A stretch of 64,000 nt of DNA from assembly GCA_947473305.1 (NCBI GenBank), contig CANJCB010000003.1, forward strand, positions 148,583-212,582, given 5' to 3'. Source of the stretch: Rhodospirillales bacterium. Lineage in GTDB: Bacteria > Pseudomonadota > Alphaproteobacteria > ATCC43930 > CGMCC-115725. Both the position numbers and the translations under genes were made by a program. The first letter of the stretch is position 1. Each line of letters begins with the position of its first letter. The notes below the pieces were generated by a model. That model had not been told where the DNA came from. It searched no databases and was given only the letters and a program-made list of their open reading frames with translations. Of the stretch, positions 15,372-26,516 are shown piece by piece.

Positions 15372-17807
15372 ATGGACGGTGCCCCCGAGGTCCTGCCGGC
15401 GCGTTTCGCGGAATGGTTCGCGGCGCGCGGCTGGCGGCCTCATCCCCATCAGCTGACCCTGCTGCGCGCGGCGCGCGACGGCCGCTCGGCACTGCTGACC
15501 GCGCCGACCGGCGGCGGCAAGACCTTGGCGGGGTTCCTGCCGAGCCTCATCGACCTTGCAGAGAACCCGCGCGAGGGGCTGCATACGCTTTACATCTCGC
15601 CCTTGAAGGCGCTGGCCGTCGATATCCACCGCAACCTCCAGATCCCGATCGAGGAGATGGCGCTGCCGATCCGACTCGAAACCCGCACCGGGGACACGCC
15701 GGCGTCGAAGCGCCAGCGCCAGCGCCTGGATCCGCCGCAGATGCTGATGACGACGCCGGAATCGCTCGCACTGATGCTGTCCTATCCCGACGCGCGGAAA
15801 ATCTTCCAGGGCTTGAAGGCCGTGATCGTTGACGAGCTTCACGCGCTCGCCGGAACCAAGCGCGGCGACATGCTGGCCTTGGGGCTCGCGCGGTTGATGA
15901 AGCTTGCCCCGGAAAGCCGCCGCATCGGGCTCTCGGCCACCGTCGCCTGGCCCGACGAGTTGGCCGCCTTCATCGCCCCCGGCGGAGCGCCCCTGCTGCG
16001 GATCACCGGCGCGCCGGGTCCCCTGCCCGAGGTCTCGATCCTCGCAACGCAAGAAGACCTGCCCTGGGCCGGGCATATGGCGGTCCATGCGATCCGCGAG
16101 GTCCTGGAGCAGATCCGCAAGCACCGCACCACCATCGTCTTCGTCAATACCCGCGCCCAGGCGGAGCTGTGCTTCCAGGAACTCTGGCGGCTCAACGACG
16201 AGACCCTGCCCATCGCCCTCCATCACGGCAGCCTGGCGGTGGAACAGCGGCGCAAGGTCGAGGCCGCCATGGGGGCCGGCAAGCTGCGCGCGGTGGTGGC
16301 GACCTCCTCGCTCGATCTCGGGATCGACTGGGGGTCCGTCGACCTCGTGGTCCAGGTCGGCGCGCCCAAGGGGGTCTCGCGCCTCGTCCAGCGGGTAGGG
16401 CGCGCCAACCATCGCCTCGACGAGCCGAGCCGGGCGATCCTGGTGCCGGCCAACCGTTTCGAGGTGTTGGAATGTCGGGCGGCGGTGGCGGCCTTGAAGG
16501 CGGGTTCGCTCGACGGCGATAGGCCCCGGCCCGGCGAGCTCGATGTCCTCTGCCAGCATATCCTCGGCATGGCCTGTTCGGAGCCCTTCACCGCCGACGA
16601 GCTTTACCTCGAAGTCAGCGGCACCGCGCCCTATGCGGATCTCGCCCGCAAGGATTTCGACGACGCGCTGCGCTTCGTCGAGAACGGCGGCTATGCGCTG
16701 GGGACCTATGAACGCTGGCAGAGGCTCTTCCAAGACAGCCTCGGGCGCTATCAGGTGCGCTCCGACCGGGTCGCGCAGCGCTACCGCATGAACATCGGCA
16801 CCATCGTCGAAGCCTCCATGCTCAAGGTCCGCATCCGCCGTGGCCCGTCGCTCGGCGAGGTCGAGGAATATTTCGCCCAAGGCCTGCTGCCGGGCGACAC
16901 CTTCATCTTCTCGGGCCAGTTGCTGACTTTCGTCGGCATCCGCGACATGGCGGTGGAGGCCGTGCGCGCCAGCGGGGGCCTGCCGAAGATCCCGTCCTAT
17001 GAAGGCGGCAGGCTGCCGCTCACCACCCATCTCGCCGACCGGGTCAGGGGCATCCTCGCCGATCCCAAATCCTGGCGCGGCATGCCGGAGCCGGTCCACG
17101 AATGGCTCAGGCTCCAGCAATGGCGCTCGGTCCTGCCGGAGAAGGACGGATTGCTGGTCGAGAGCTTTCCCCGGGGCGACCACCAATACATGGTCGCCTA
17201 TTGCTTCGAGGGCCGGAACGCGCATCAGACCCTCGGCATGCTGCTGACGAAACGCATGGAGCGCATGGGCTTCAAACCCCTGGGCTTCGTTGCGACCGAT
17301 TACGTGCTGGCGGTCTGGAGCCTCGATCCCGTGGAGGATGTGGATACCCTCTTCGACGAGGACATGCTGGGCGACGATCTCGAAACCTGGATGGCGGAAT
17401 CCTCGCTCCTGCGCCGCACCTTCCGCAATGTGGCGGTGATCGCGGGGCTCATCGACCGGAAGCTGCCGGGCCAGGAGAAGAACAAACGCCAGGTGACGTT
17501 CAGCTCCGACCTCATCTACGACGTGCTGCGCCGCCACGAGCCCGACCACGTGCTGCTGCGGGCGACGAGAGCCGATGCCGCGTCCGGTTTGACGGACGTA
17601 AGCCGGCTCGCCGGGATGCTGGCCCGCGTCCAGGGCAAGATTTCGCTGCGCCGTCTCGACCGCGTCTCCCCACTGGCGGTGCCGGTGTTGCTGGAGATCG
17701 GGAGGGAGCAGGTCTATGGCAGCGCGCTTGATACGTTGCTGGACGAAGCAGCGGAGGATCTCATCCAGGAGGCCATAACCGGTCCGATGCAGAAGGGGTT
17801 GCTGTAG
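15372..17807 (+). CDS. Lhr-Core DEXH-box helicase (ligase-associated)
   Basis: This 811-aa superfamily 2 helicase has Walker A TAPTGGGKTLAG near residue 40, Walker B VDELHAL near 155, GLSATVAWPDE (motif III) and, in the second RecA domain, TSSLDLGIDWG and LVQRVGRANHRLD (motif VI). A winged-helix and Lhr-specific C-terminal region follow. The length fits the 'ligase-associated DNA damage response DEXH box helicase' family, a 3'-5' ssDNA-dependent ATPase/translocase. It is followed by PdeM and photolyase on the same strand. The ligase and exonuclease partners lie 3-6 kb upstream on the other strand. Confidence 0.93.
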   Translation: MDGAPEVLPARFAEWFAARGWRPHPHQLTLLRAARDGRSALLTAPTGGGKTLAGFLPSLIDLAENPREGLHTLYISPLKALAVDIHRNLQIPIEEMALPIRLETRTGDTPASKRQRQRLDPPQMLMTTPESLALMLSYPDARKIFQGLKAVIVDELHALAGTKRGDMLALGLARLMKLAPESRRIGLSATVAWPDELAAFIAPGGAPLLRITGAPGPLPEVSILATQEDLPWAGHMAVHAIREVLEQIRKHRTTIVFVNTRAQAELCFQELWRLNDETLPIALHHGSLAVEQRRKVEAAMGAGKLRAVVATSSLDLGIDWGSVDLVVQVGAPKGVSRLVQRVGRANHRLDEPSRAILVPANRFEVLECRAAVAALKAGSLDGDRPRPGELDVLCQHILGMACSEPFTADELYLEVSGTAPYADLARKDFDDALRFVENGGYALGTYERWQRLFQDSLGRYQVRSDRVAQRYRMNIGTIVEASMLKVRIRRGPSLGEVEEYFAQGLLPGDTFIFSGQLLTFVGIRDMAVEAVRASGGLPKIPSYEGGRLPLTTHLADRVRGILADPKSWRGMPEPVHEWLRLQQWRSVLPEKDGLLVESFPRGDHQYMVAYCFEGRNAHQTLGMLLTKRMERMGFKPLGFVATDYVLAVWSLDPVEDVDTLFDEDMLGDDLETWMAESSLLRRTFRNVAVIAGLIDRKLPGQEKNKRQVTFSSDLIYDVLRRHEPDHVLLRATRADAASGLTDVSRLAGMLARVQGKISLRRLDRVSPLAVPVLLEIGREQVYGSALDTLLDEAAEDLIQEAITGPMQKGLL

Positions 17808-17847
17808 GGCGCCTTACGGACAGGGCCAAGGATTCTCACCCTCTCCG

Positions 17848-17885
17848 CGTCATCCTCGGGCTCGGTGTTTAGCCCGAGGATGACG
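17848..17885. repeat. REP-like hairpin between lhr and pdeM
   Basis: CGTCATCCTCGGGCT (17848-17862) and AGCCCGAGGATGACG (17871-17885) form a perfect 15-bp stem with an 8-nt loop. No T-tract follows, so it resembles an interspersed REP palindrome more than an intrinsic terminator. It could stabilise or process the lhr-pdeM transcript. Confidence 0.75.
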
Positions 17886-17981
17886 AGCGGGAAGCCGGGA
17901 CTTTCCGGCGCCATTCCATTCCGCCCCGTTGACGCCCCCGCACCGTTCTCTTATTGTTCCGGGCCTTTCCCGAGTGCCCAG

Positions 17982-18692
17982 ATGTTGCCGCCGCCGAAAC
18001 TCCGCTCCTCCCAGGTCACGCTCAGCTTGAGCGGCATAGAACTGCTCCTCGACGCCAGCGGTGCGCTGATCTGGCCCGAGCAACGCATGGCCATCATTGC
18101 CGACCTCCATCTGGAAAAAGCCTCGGCCTATGCGGAACGGGGCGTCCCTCTCCCGCCTTACGACACCCTGACGACGCTCGAACGGCTGGAGGCGGTGATC
18201 GCGGCCCATGACATCGCGCAAGTGGTCTGTCTCGGCGACAGTTTCCATGACGGGGGTGCCGGCGCGCGGATCGCGCCTTGCGATGCCGACAGGCTGCGCC
18301 GGCTCACCGCCGCCCACGACTGGATCTGGATCGCCGGGAACCACGACCCGGAACCTGTGGAAGGTCTCGGCGGGCGGGTGGTCGAGGAGGAATGGGCGCT
18401 GGGTCCCCTCACCTTCCGCCATATCGCGGCGCGCGAGACCGGCGAGGGCGAGATCAGCGGCCATTTCCATCCCAAGGCCAGCCTCGTCGTCCGGGGCCGC
18501 CGCCTGAGCGGCCGCTGCTTCCTTCATGACCGGCGGCGGCTGGTGCTGCCCGCCTTCGGGGCTTTCGCGGGCGGGCTCGACGCGCGGGCGGGGGCTTTCA
18601 CCTCGCTCTTCCCCTCAGGCTTCGACACCCATCTCATCGCCCGGGAGAGGCTGACCACCCTGCCGCGCGGCTGGCACCGGCCCCGGGCGTGA
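17982..18692 (+). CDS. pdeM: ligase-associated endonuclease PdeM (metallophosphoesterase)
   Basis: This 236-aa calcineurin-like phosphoesterase carries the metal motifs in order: ADLHLEKASAYAERG (D-x-H), CLGDSFHD (GD), AGNHDPEP (GNHD) and ISGHFHPKAS (GHxHP). It is the MPE component of the Lhr/Lig/Exo cluster; characterised homologues are manganese-dependent DNA endonucleases. The ATG at 17982 gives the family N-terminus but has only a weak ribosome site; longer frames upstream would run through the palindrome. Its stop overlaps the photolyase GTG in a GTGA. Confidence 0.9.
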   Translation: MLPPPKLRSSQVTLSLSGIELLLDASGALIWPEQRMAIIADLHLEKASAYAERGVPLPPYDTLTTLERLEAVIAAHDIAQVVCLGDSFHDGGAGARIAPCDADRLRRLTAAHDWIWIAGNHDPEPVEGLGGRVVEEEWALGPLTFRHIAARETGEGEISGHFHPKASLVVRGRRLSGRCFLHDRRRLVLPAFGAFAGGLDARAGAFTSLFPSGFDTHLIARERLTTLPRGWHRPRA

Positions 18693-20107
18693 GCGGACCG
18701 GCGCTGCTCTGGCTCGGCCGGGACCTGCGGCTCGCCGACAATCCGGCGCTGATCCGGGCAACGGCCGGAAGACGACCCGTGCTGGCGCTCTATGTGCTCG
18801 ACGAAACGATCCGGCCGCCCGGACGCGGCCAGCGCTGGTGGCTGAGGCAAAGCCTCGCCGCTCTCGAAAAATCCCTCAGCGCGCACGGCATCCCGCTCGT
18901 CTTGGACAAGGGCGATCCCGCCCGCGTCCTGCCGAAAATCGCGGAAGAGATCGGGGCGGAGATCGTCGCCTGGAACCGCCGTCCGGAAGCGCCCGAGAGC
19001 GATGCCCGCGTCGAAAAGGCGCTCCAAGGCCGCGAGGTCTTCATCGGAAGCGGCGCTCTGCTGACCGAGCCCGGCCAGATCAGGACGGGGACCGGCGGCG
19101 CCTATCAGGTCTTCGGCCCCTTCTGGCGGGCCTGCCGGGCCTCGGATCCCGCCCGGCCGCAACGCATCCCGGACGATCTCGCCGGGGTCAGGCAAGCGCC
19201 GCGCGGCACAGCCCTGGACGCGCTCTTCCCGAAGGACTTCGAACCCGCGGGCGATTGGCGGCCCGGCGAAGAGCACGCCCGGGAGCAACTCTCCAATTTC
19301 CTCGACGAAGGCATGAGCGACTATCCGACCGCGCGAGACATTCCGTCGGTTGCGGGAACCTCCCTGGCCTCACCCCGGCTCGCCTCGGGAGAGGTGAGCC
19401 CCCGCCAGATCTGGCAGGCCACCCTGGCGCGGATGGCTCATGGCAAGCAGGGCTCCGAGGCCGGGGAAGTCTTCCTGCGAGAATTGGGCTGGCGGGAATT
19501 TTCCTACGGCATCCTCGCCGATCATCCCGATATGGCGACGCGCCCCCTGCGCGAGGCCTTCGAGCGCTTTCCCTGGCGGAAATCCAAGGCCGAATTCGAC
19601 GCCTGGCGCGCGGGGCAGACGGGCTATCCCCTGATCGACGCCAGCATGCGGGCCCTGAAGACCGAGGGCTGGCTGCACAACCGGATGCGGATGGTGGTGG
19701 CGAGCTTCCTGGTAAAGCACCTGCTGCTGCCCTGGCAGGACGGCGAGCAATGGTTCTGGGATGTGCTGGTCGATGCGGACCCGGCGAACAATCCCGCCAA
19801 TTGGCAATGGGTCGCGGGCTGCGGCATGGACGCCGCACCCTATTTCCGGATCTTCAACCCGATGCTCCAGGGCAAGCGCTTCGATCCCGGCGGCGACTAT
19901 GTACGGGCCTGGGTCCCGGAACTGGCCCAACTGCCCGAAAAGCATATCCACGCTCCCTGGGAAGCGCCCGCGGATGTGCTGCGGCGGGCCGGCGTAGAGC
20001 TGGGGAAGACGTACCCCATGCCCATCGTCGAGCATGCGGGAGCAAGGCAACGGGCGCTGGCGGCTTTGGCCACGATCCGGCAACAACCCTCACCCTCCCA
20101 TAGCTGA
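18689..20107 (+). CDS. phrB: deoxyribodipyrimidine photolyase
   Basis: This 472-aa cryptochrome/photolyase protein has an N-terminal Rossmann antenna domain (LLWLGRDLRLADNPAL) and a C-terminal FAD domain. The FAD domain contains ELGWREFSYGIL, the lesion/FAD-site segment MRALKTEGWLHNRMRMVVAS and WQWVAGCGMDAAPYFRIFNP. It repairs UV cyclobutane dimers using blue light and FADH-. It starts with GTG four bases inside the end of pdeM, so it is translationally coupled to the Lhr/PdeM repair arm. That coupling supports a shared DNA-damage role. Confidence 0.92.
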   Translation: MSGPALLWLGRDLRLADNPALIRATAGRRPVLALYVLDETIRPPGRGQRWWLRQSLAALEKSLSAHGIPLVLDKGDPARVLPKIAEEIGAEIVAWNRRPEAPESDARVEKALQGREVFIGSGALLTEPGQIRTGTGGAYQVFGPFWRACRASDPARPQRIPDDLAGVRQAPRGTALDALFPKDFEPAGDWRPGEEHAREQLSNFLDEGMSDYPTARDIPSVAGTSLASPRLASGEVSPRQIWQATLARMAHGKQGSEAGEVFLRELGWREFSYGILADHPDMATRPLREAFERFPWRKSKAEFDAWRAGQTGYPLIDASMRALKTEGWLHNRMRMVVASFLVKHLLLPWQDGEQWFWDVLVDADPANNPANWQWVAGCGMDAAPYFRIFNPMLQGKRFDPGGDYVRAWVPELAQLPEKHIHAPWEAPADVLRRAGVELGKTYPMPIVEHAGARQRALAALATIRQQPSPSHS

Positions 20108-20123
20108 CGCGACGAGTCCCGCC

Positions 20124-20191
20124 CTCTCCCAAGCTTGGGAGAGAGGTTCAAGGGGGATCGTCGTACTCCCTCTCCCAGGCCTGGGAGAGGG
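20124..20191. repeat. two tandem perfect palindromes between convergent phrB and panC
   Basis: CTCTCCCAAGCTTGGGAGAG (20124-20143) is a perfect 20-bp palindrome. A second, perfect 24-bp palindrome at 20168-20191 has the same CTCTCCC/GGGAGAG core around AGGCCT. A third relative sits at 23467. As RNA they form GC-rich hairpins on both strands and could act as a bidirectional transcript barrier. They look like copies of an interspersed REP element. Confidence 0.8.
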
Positions 20192-20197
20192 TCGGCG

Positions 20198-21061
20198 TTA
20201 GGGTTCGACCGGAATATTGTCGATGAGCCGGGTCCGGCCGAGCTTCGCCGCCGCGAGGATACGGCCCGGCCGATCCAGCTTCAGGAGCGGCTCCAGGGTC
20301 GCGACATCCACCGCTTCCAGATAATCGATGGGGTCGAAGCCCGCCTGACGCACATGGGCTCTGCCCTTGGCCGAGGCTTCCGCGCCCGAAGCGCCGTCTC
20401 GCAGGGCATCAGCCGCGATCACCAAGCCCCGATTGAGCGCGGGCGCCACGGCCCGCTCCTCCGCCGAGAGGTAGAGATTGCGCGACGACAGCGCCAAGCC
20501 GTCCGGCTCCCGCACCGTCGGCAGGCCCTCGATCCGCACCGGGATGTCGAGATCGCGGGCCACCCGGCGGATCACCTGGAGCTGCTGGTAATCCTTCTCG
20601 CCGAAGATGGCCACGTCGCATTGGCATTGCAGCAGCAGTTTCGAGACGACCGTCGCCACCCCCTGGAAATGGCCGGGGCGGAACTTGCCTTCCAGGCGCT
20701 CGGAAATCGGCCCGGGGCTCACCGAACTTGCGAAGTCTTGGGGGTACATTTCCTCCACCGTCGGCGCGAAGAGAAGATCGCAGCCCGCCCCGGCCAGCTT
20801 CGCCGCATCGCCCGCCTCGTCGCGGGGATAGCGCGAGAAATCCTCGCTGGGGCCGAATTGCGTCGGATTGACGAAGAGGCTCGCCACCACCTTGGGTGCC
20901 AACTCCTTGGCGCGGCCGACCAGGGCCAGATGGCCGACATGCAGCGCCCCCATGGTGGGAACGAGGCCGACGCCCTGCCCCGCCTTGTGCCAGGCGGTCA
21001 CTTGCGCGCGAAGCTCGGCGACGGTGCGGACGATGGCGAGGGATTGCTGCGGTTTGCCCAT
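20198..21061 (-). CDS. panC: pantothenate synthetase
   Basis: This 287-aa cytidylyltransferase-like enzyme shows VPTMGALHVGHLALV (HxGH motif), SLFVNPTQFGPSEDFSRYPR, the ATP-site FGEKDYQQLQVI and LALSSRNLYLSAEER. It condenses pantoate and beta-alanine with ATP to make pantothenate for CoA. panB is not adjacent. The ATG at 21061 is 12 bp after the stop of the upstream FMN glutamate-synthase-like gene, so they probably share a transcript. Confidence 0.95.
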   Translation of the reverse strand: MGKPQQSLAIVRTVAELRAQVTAWHKAGQGVGLVPTMGALHVGHLALVGRAKELAPKVVASLFVNPTQFGPSEDFSRYPRDEAGDAAKLAGAGCDLLFAPTVEEMYPQDFASSVSPGPISERLEGKFRPGHFQGVATVVSKLLLQCQCDVAIFGEKDYQQLQVIRRVARDLDIPVRIEGLPTVREPDGLALSSRNLYLSAEERAVAPALNRGLVIAADALRDGASGAEASAKGRAHVRQAGFDPIDYLEAVDVATLEPLLKLDRPGRILAAAKLGRTRLIDNIPVEP

Positions 21062-21073
21062 GAGGGCCGCGAT

Positions 21074-22735
21074 CTAGACCCGCACCCCCGAGACCGCAAG
21101 CGGAAACTTCACGCCCACATCCAAGGGCCGGAAACTGTCCGGATCGGCCATGACCCAGGCGGCGCGGAAACGGGGATCGTCGGTGCCGCCCAGAAGCTCG
21201 CCCGGCGCCAGCGACGGATAGAGGTCCGCGAAGGTCGCCACCTCGCGCTGCGAGATCCGCCGCGAGATATGGGAACGTGAAAACTGCGAGGGATGGTCGA
21301 GCCCCGCCGCCGCCGTAAGCTCGGCCAGGGCATGGACCGTCTCGCGATGAAAATTGGCGACCCGCGCCGCCTTATCGGGCACCACCAGCGCCCGCTGCCG
21401 GCTAGGGTCCTGGGTCGCCACACCGGTGGGACAGCGATCCGTATGGCAGGATTGGGACTGAAGGCAGCCCAAAGCGAACATGAACCCCCGCGCCGAATTG
21501 CACCAATCCGCCCCCAAAGCGATGGCGCGGGCCATGTCAAAGGCGGTGACGATCTTGCCGCTCGCGCCGATCTTCACCTTATCCCGCGCGCCGATTCCGA
21601 TGAGGGCGTTATGGACGAAGGTCAGTCCCTCGCGCAGCGGCTTCCCCAGATGGTCGGTGAACTCAAGGGGAGCGGCGCCCGTCCCGCCCTCCTTTCCGTC
21701 GACCACGATGAAGTCGGGATAGATGCCGGTCTTCAGCATCGCCTTGCAGATCGCCAGGAATTCCCACTCGTGGCCGATGCACAGCTTGAAGCCCGCCGGC
21801 TTGCCCCCTGAGAGCCGCCGCATCTGGGCGATGAAATTCATCATCTCCACCGGCGTCGAAAAAGCGGAATGGGCCGAAGGCGAGATGCAGTCCTGGCCCA
21901 TGGGCACGTCGCGGGTCAGGGAAATCTCCCGGCTGACCTTGGCGGCCGGCAACACGCCGCCATGGCCGGGCTTGGCGCCCTGGCTCAGCTTCAGCTCGAC
22001 CATCTTGATCTGGTCGTTGGCGGCCGCATCGGCGAATCGCGCGGGCGAGAAGGTGCCATCCGGGTTGCGCGCCCCGAAATAGCCGGAACCCAGCTCCCAG
22101 ACGATGTCGCCGCCGAATTCCCGGTGATGGGGGCTGTAGCCGCCCTCGCCCGTGTCGTGGAAGAAGCCGCCCATCCGGGCTCCCTGGTTCAACGCCCTTA
22201 TCGCGTTGGGGCTGAGGGAGCCGAAGCTCATGGCCGAGATGTTGAAGATCGAGGCGGAATAGGGCTTCTCGCAATCCGATCCGCCGACCTGGATCCGCAC
22301 CACATCCCGCGACACCGGCCGGGGGCTCAGCGAATGGCTCAGCCATTCGAAGCCCGACGCATAGACATCGTATTCCGTGCCGAAGGGCCGCTTGTCGAGC
22401 TGGAGCTTGGCGCGCTGATAGACGATGGCGCGCTTGTCCCGGCTGAAGGGCATGCCGTTCTTCTCGTCCTCGAAGAAATACTGCCGCATTTCCGGGCGGA
22501 TCGCTTCGAGGAGGTAGCGGAAATGGGCCGAGAGCGGATAGTTCCGCAGGACCGCGTGGCGGGTCTGGAAAAGGTCGTGGACGCCGAGCAGCGTCAGCGC
22601 CCCGGCAACAGCCGATCCGAGAAGCCAGTACGGCCATCCAGAAACGAAATACGCCAGGGAGAAGCCCAGGAGCCCGACCGCGACGGCGGTCAGGACGATG
22701 AAACGGAGCCTCAACGGAAGAAGAAGATTCGACAT
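21074..22735 (-). CDS. FMN-binding glutamate synthase-family membrane protein
   Basis: This 553-aa protein has two N-terminal TM helices (residues about 10-50) followed by a glutamate-synthase alpha-barrel. Signatures are ISAMSFGSLSPNAIRALNQG, KPGHGGVLPAAKVS, FIVVDGKEGGTGAAPLEF and the 3Fe-4S cluster motif CLQSQSCHTDRCPTGVATQD. It lacks the glutaminase and C-terminal domains of GltB, so it is not a complete glutamate synthase. Family members are membrane-anchored oxidoreductases of uncertain substrate. It precedes panC. Confidence 0.87.
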   Translation of the reverse strand: MSNLLLPLRLRFIVLTAVAVGLLGFSLAYFVSGWPYWLLGSAVAGALTLLGVHDLFQTRHAVLRNYPLSAHFRYLLEAIRPEMRQYFFEDEKNGMPFSRDKRAIVYQRAKLQLDKRPFGTEYDVYASGFEWLSHSLSPRPVSRDVVRIQVGGSDCEKPYSASIFNISAMSFGSLSPNAIRALNQGARMGGFFHDTGEGGYSPHHREFGGDIVWELGSGYFGARNPDGTFSPARFADAAANDQIKMVELKLSQGAKPGHGGVLPAAKVSREISLTRDVPMGQDCISPSAHSAFSTPVEMMNFIAQMRRLSGGKPAGFKLCIGHEWEFLAICKAMLKTGIYPDFIVVDGKEGGTGAAPLEFTDHLGKPLREGLTFVHNALIGIGARDKVKIGASGKIVTAFDMARAIALGADWCNSARGFMFALGCLQSQSCHTDRCPTGVATQDPSRQRALVVPDKAARVANFHRETVHALAELTAAAGLDHPSQFSRSHISRRISQREVATFADLYPSLAPGELLGGTDDPRFRAAWVMADPDSFRPLDVGVKFPLAVSGVRV

Positions 22736-22956
22736 AGGGCCTCCCTAACGAAATGCCATCGAATGGGAGGTGCGGGCCGCCGGGACCTCGCGCGAGATCC
22801 TTGGCTTCCGCCGTCCTTCTTCCCCCCGGGGAGCCGGTTCCGACTGCTCATTGTTTAAGCAGGGACCAGATCCTTTCGGATCGGTTTTAGCACAGATCCG
22901 CGACAATAGGATGATGCCGCTGGTCCGTAGCGGGAGGAAAAGGCTAAAATCGGGAA

Positions 22957-23457
22957 ATGGCTCCCCCTCCGCCCCCTCTATCTCCCGCTTTCCACGGCGA
23001 CGGCCACGATCACGAGAGCTGCGTCGAAACCGCGCTCGACCGGGCCGTTCGGCTTTGCGGCGAGCGGGGAACGCGGCTCACCGACATGCGGCGCGACGTG
23101 CTGGAACTCGTCTGGCGCGGGCATGAGCCCATCGGCGCTTATGACCTGCTGGACGCGCTCAGGACCAAGCATCCGGGGGCGGCGCCGCCCACCGTTTACC
23201 GGGCGCTCGACTTCCTGATCGGCCAGGGGCTGGTGCATCGGATCGAATCGCTCAACGCCTATGTGGGCTGCAACCGACCGGAGCACTCGCATGCGAGCCA
23301 GTTCCTGATCTGCGAGAGCTGCGGCGCGACGGCGGAATTGAACGACCCCGCCATCGAGGCGGCGGTCCAGCGGCGCGCGGCGGCGTTGGGCTTCGAGGTC
23401 GGGCGGCAGACGATCGAGGCGCGGGGTTTGTGCCCAAGGTGTCGGGAGGCGGGGTAA
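22957..23457 (+). CDS. zur: Fur-family zinc uptake regulator
   Basis: This 166-aa Fur-like repressor has a Pro-rich, His-containing start, then the winged helix (RLTDMRRDVLELVWRGHEPI, APPTVYRALDFLIGQGLVHR). The zinc sites follow: CNRPEHSHASQFLICESC and a second C-x-x-C (GLCPRC) near the C-terminus. The CxxC pair and shortened dimerisation domain favour Zur over Fur. It should repress zinc importers when zinc is replete. No znuABC genes are in this window. It faces the Nudix gene across a palindrome. Confidence 0.83.
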   Translation: MAPPPPPLSPAFHGDGHDHESCVETALDRAVRLCGERGTRLTDMRRDVLELVWRGHEPIGAYDLLDALRTKHPGAAPPTVYRALDFLIGQGLVHRIESLNAYVGCNRPEHSHASQFLICESCGATAELNDPAIEAAVQRRAAALGFEVGRQTIEARGLCPRCREAG

Positions 23458-23466
23458 GACCCTCAA

Positions 23467-23488
23467 CCCTCCCAGGCTTGGGAGAGGG
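23467..23488. repeat. REP-like palindrome between convergent zur and the Nudix gene
   Basis: CCCTCCCAGGCTTGGGAGAGGG is a near-perfect inverted repeat related to the pair at 20124-20191. The following G-rich stretch (CAGGGCGGGTGAGGGC) completes a common bacterial intergenic repeat pattern. It lies 10 bp past the zur stop and 23 bp past the Nudix stop. Confidence 0.7.
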
Positions 23489-23510
23489 TGCCCGTCAGGG
23501 CGGGTGAGGG

Positions 23511-25840
<2,330 letters not shown>

Positions 25841-25851
25841 TTATCGAGCCG

Positions 25852-25944
25852 TTCCCTCCCTACGCCGGCATGACCCGGATCAGGTTCTAAGGGTTCCCGC
25901 GTCGGCAGCGGTATCTCAGCCCCTTAACGAGGCTCCCCTTGGAA
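25852..25944 (-). ncRNA. TPP riboswitch (THI element) of thiC
   Basis: Read on the minus strand, the element shows the conserved blocks in order: AAGGGGAGCC, GGGGCTGAGATACCGC, ACCCTTAGAACCTGATC and CGGGTCATGCCGGCGTAGGG. TTCC/GGAA ends can close P1. These are the hallmark sequences of the TPP aptamer. It sits about 87 bp upstream of the thiC start, so thiamin pyrophosphate should reduce expression of thiC and the coupled Nudix gene. The expression platform was not resolved. Confidence 0.93.
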
Positions 25945-26002
25945 ACGCCGCTAGCATCCGACCCCGGAAGGCCCGCGTCAAGGAAGTTGCGGTCAGCCGC
26001 TA

Positions 26003-26380
26003 TTAGCCTCGCCCGGCGATCCGCTTCAGGAACTCGATATTGAGCGGCAGCTTCTCGCCCAGCCAGAGGGCGTAATGGGCGTGATCGCTCACCGCGTCGC
26101 CGGTATTGGGATGGATCAGCACATGCAGGCGGCCATGGTTCACCATGAGCCAGGGCACCAGGCGCGGGAATTCCGCCACCTCGAAGGCCACCTGATACAT
26201 CGAGATCGGATGAGGCCCCACCGGCTCGTCGTGCCAGCGGCCCATGGTCACCGTGAAACCCGCCTCGATCGCCTCGCGCAGGGCCTCCGCCTGGGGCTTG
26301 GTGACCCCGTCGTAATAGACGTGGGCGTGATAGCCGGTGATCCCGGCGGGATCGGCGTAATCGGGAACGCTATGCGACAT
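26003..26380 (-). CDS. DOPA 4,5-dioxygenase family protein
   Basis: This 125-aa protein has YHAHVYYD (H-x-H) near residue 16, MGRWHDEPVGPHPISMYQV and HVLIHPNTGDAVSDHAHYAL, the His-rich pattern of the DOPA_dioxygen family. Members open catechol rings or have unknown roles in bacteria. The ATG at 26380 has AGGTCCGTC upstream. An open frame extending to 26473 would run into the terminator hairpin of the neighbouring small gene and was rejected. It lies downstream of that gene, with no link to a catechol pathway. Confidence 0.8.
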   Translation of the reverse strand: MSHSVPDYADPAGITGYHAHVYYDGVTKPQAEALREAIEAGFTVTMGRWHDEPVGPHPISMYQVAFEVAEFPRLVPWLMVNHGRLHVLIHPNTGDAVSDHAHYALWLGEKLPLNIEFLKRIAGRG

Positions 26381-26454
26381 GACGGACCTCGCGAGCCTTG
26401 ATGCTCCGGAGACCCAGGATAGACCATCCGGTTCAGCCAGTCCGCCAAAAGGAA

Positions 26455-26486
26455 CAGCCCTCGGAGAGGTCACCCTCCGAGGGCTG
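26455..26486 (-). terminator. terminator of the Lys-rich peptide gene
   Basis: CAGCCCTCGGAG (26455-26466) and CTCCGAGGGCTG (26475-26486) form a perfect 12-bp stem with an 8-nt loop. On the minus strand it is followed by TTCCTTTTGG. It is 30 bp past the stop of the gene at 26517. Confidence 0.75.
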
Positions 26487-26516
26487 CGAACCTAAAGCCT
26501 CAAGTCGAGAGAAAGA

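Noticed and set aside
15297..17549. A 750-codon minus-strand open frame opposite the Lhr helicase
   Set aside because: It is His/Asp/Gly/Arg-rich antisense shadow with no motif, while the plus strand carries every helicase motif.
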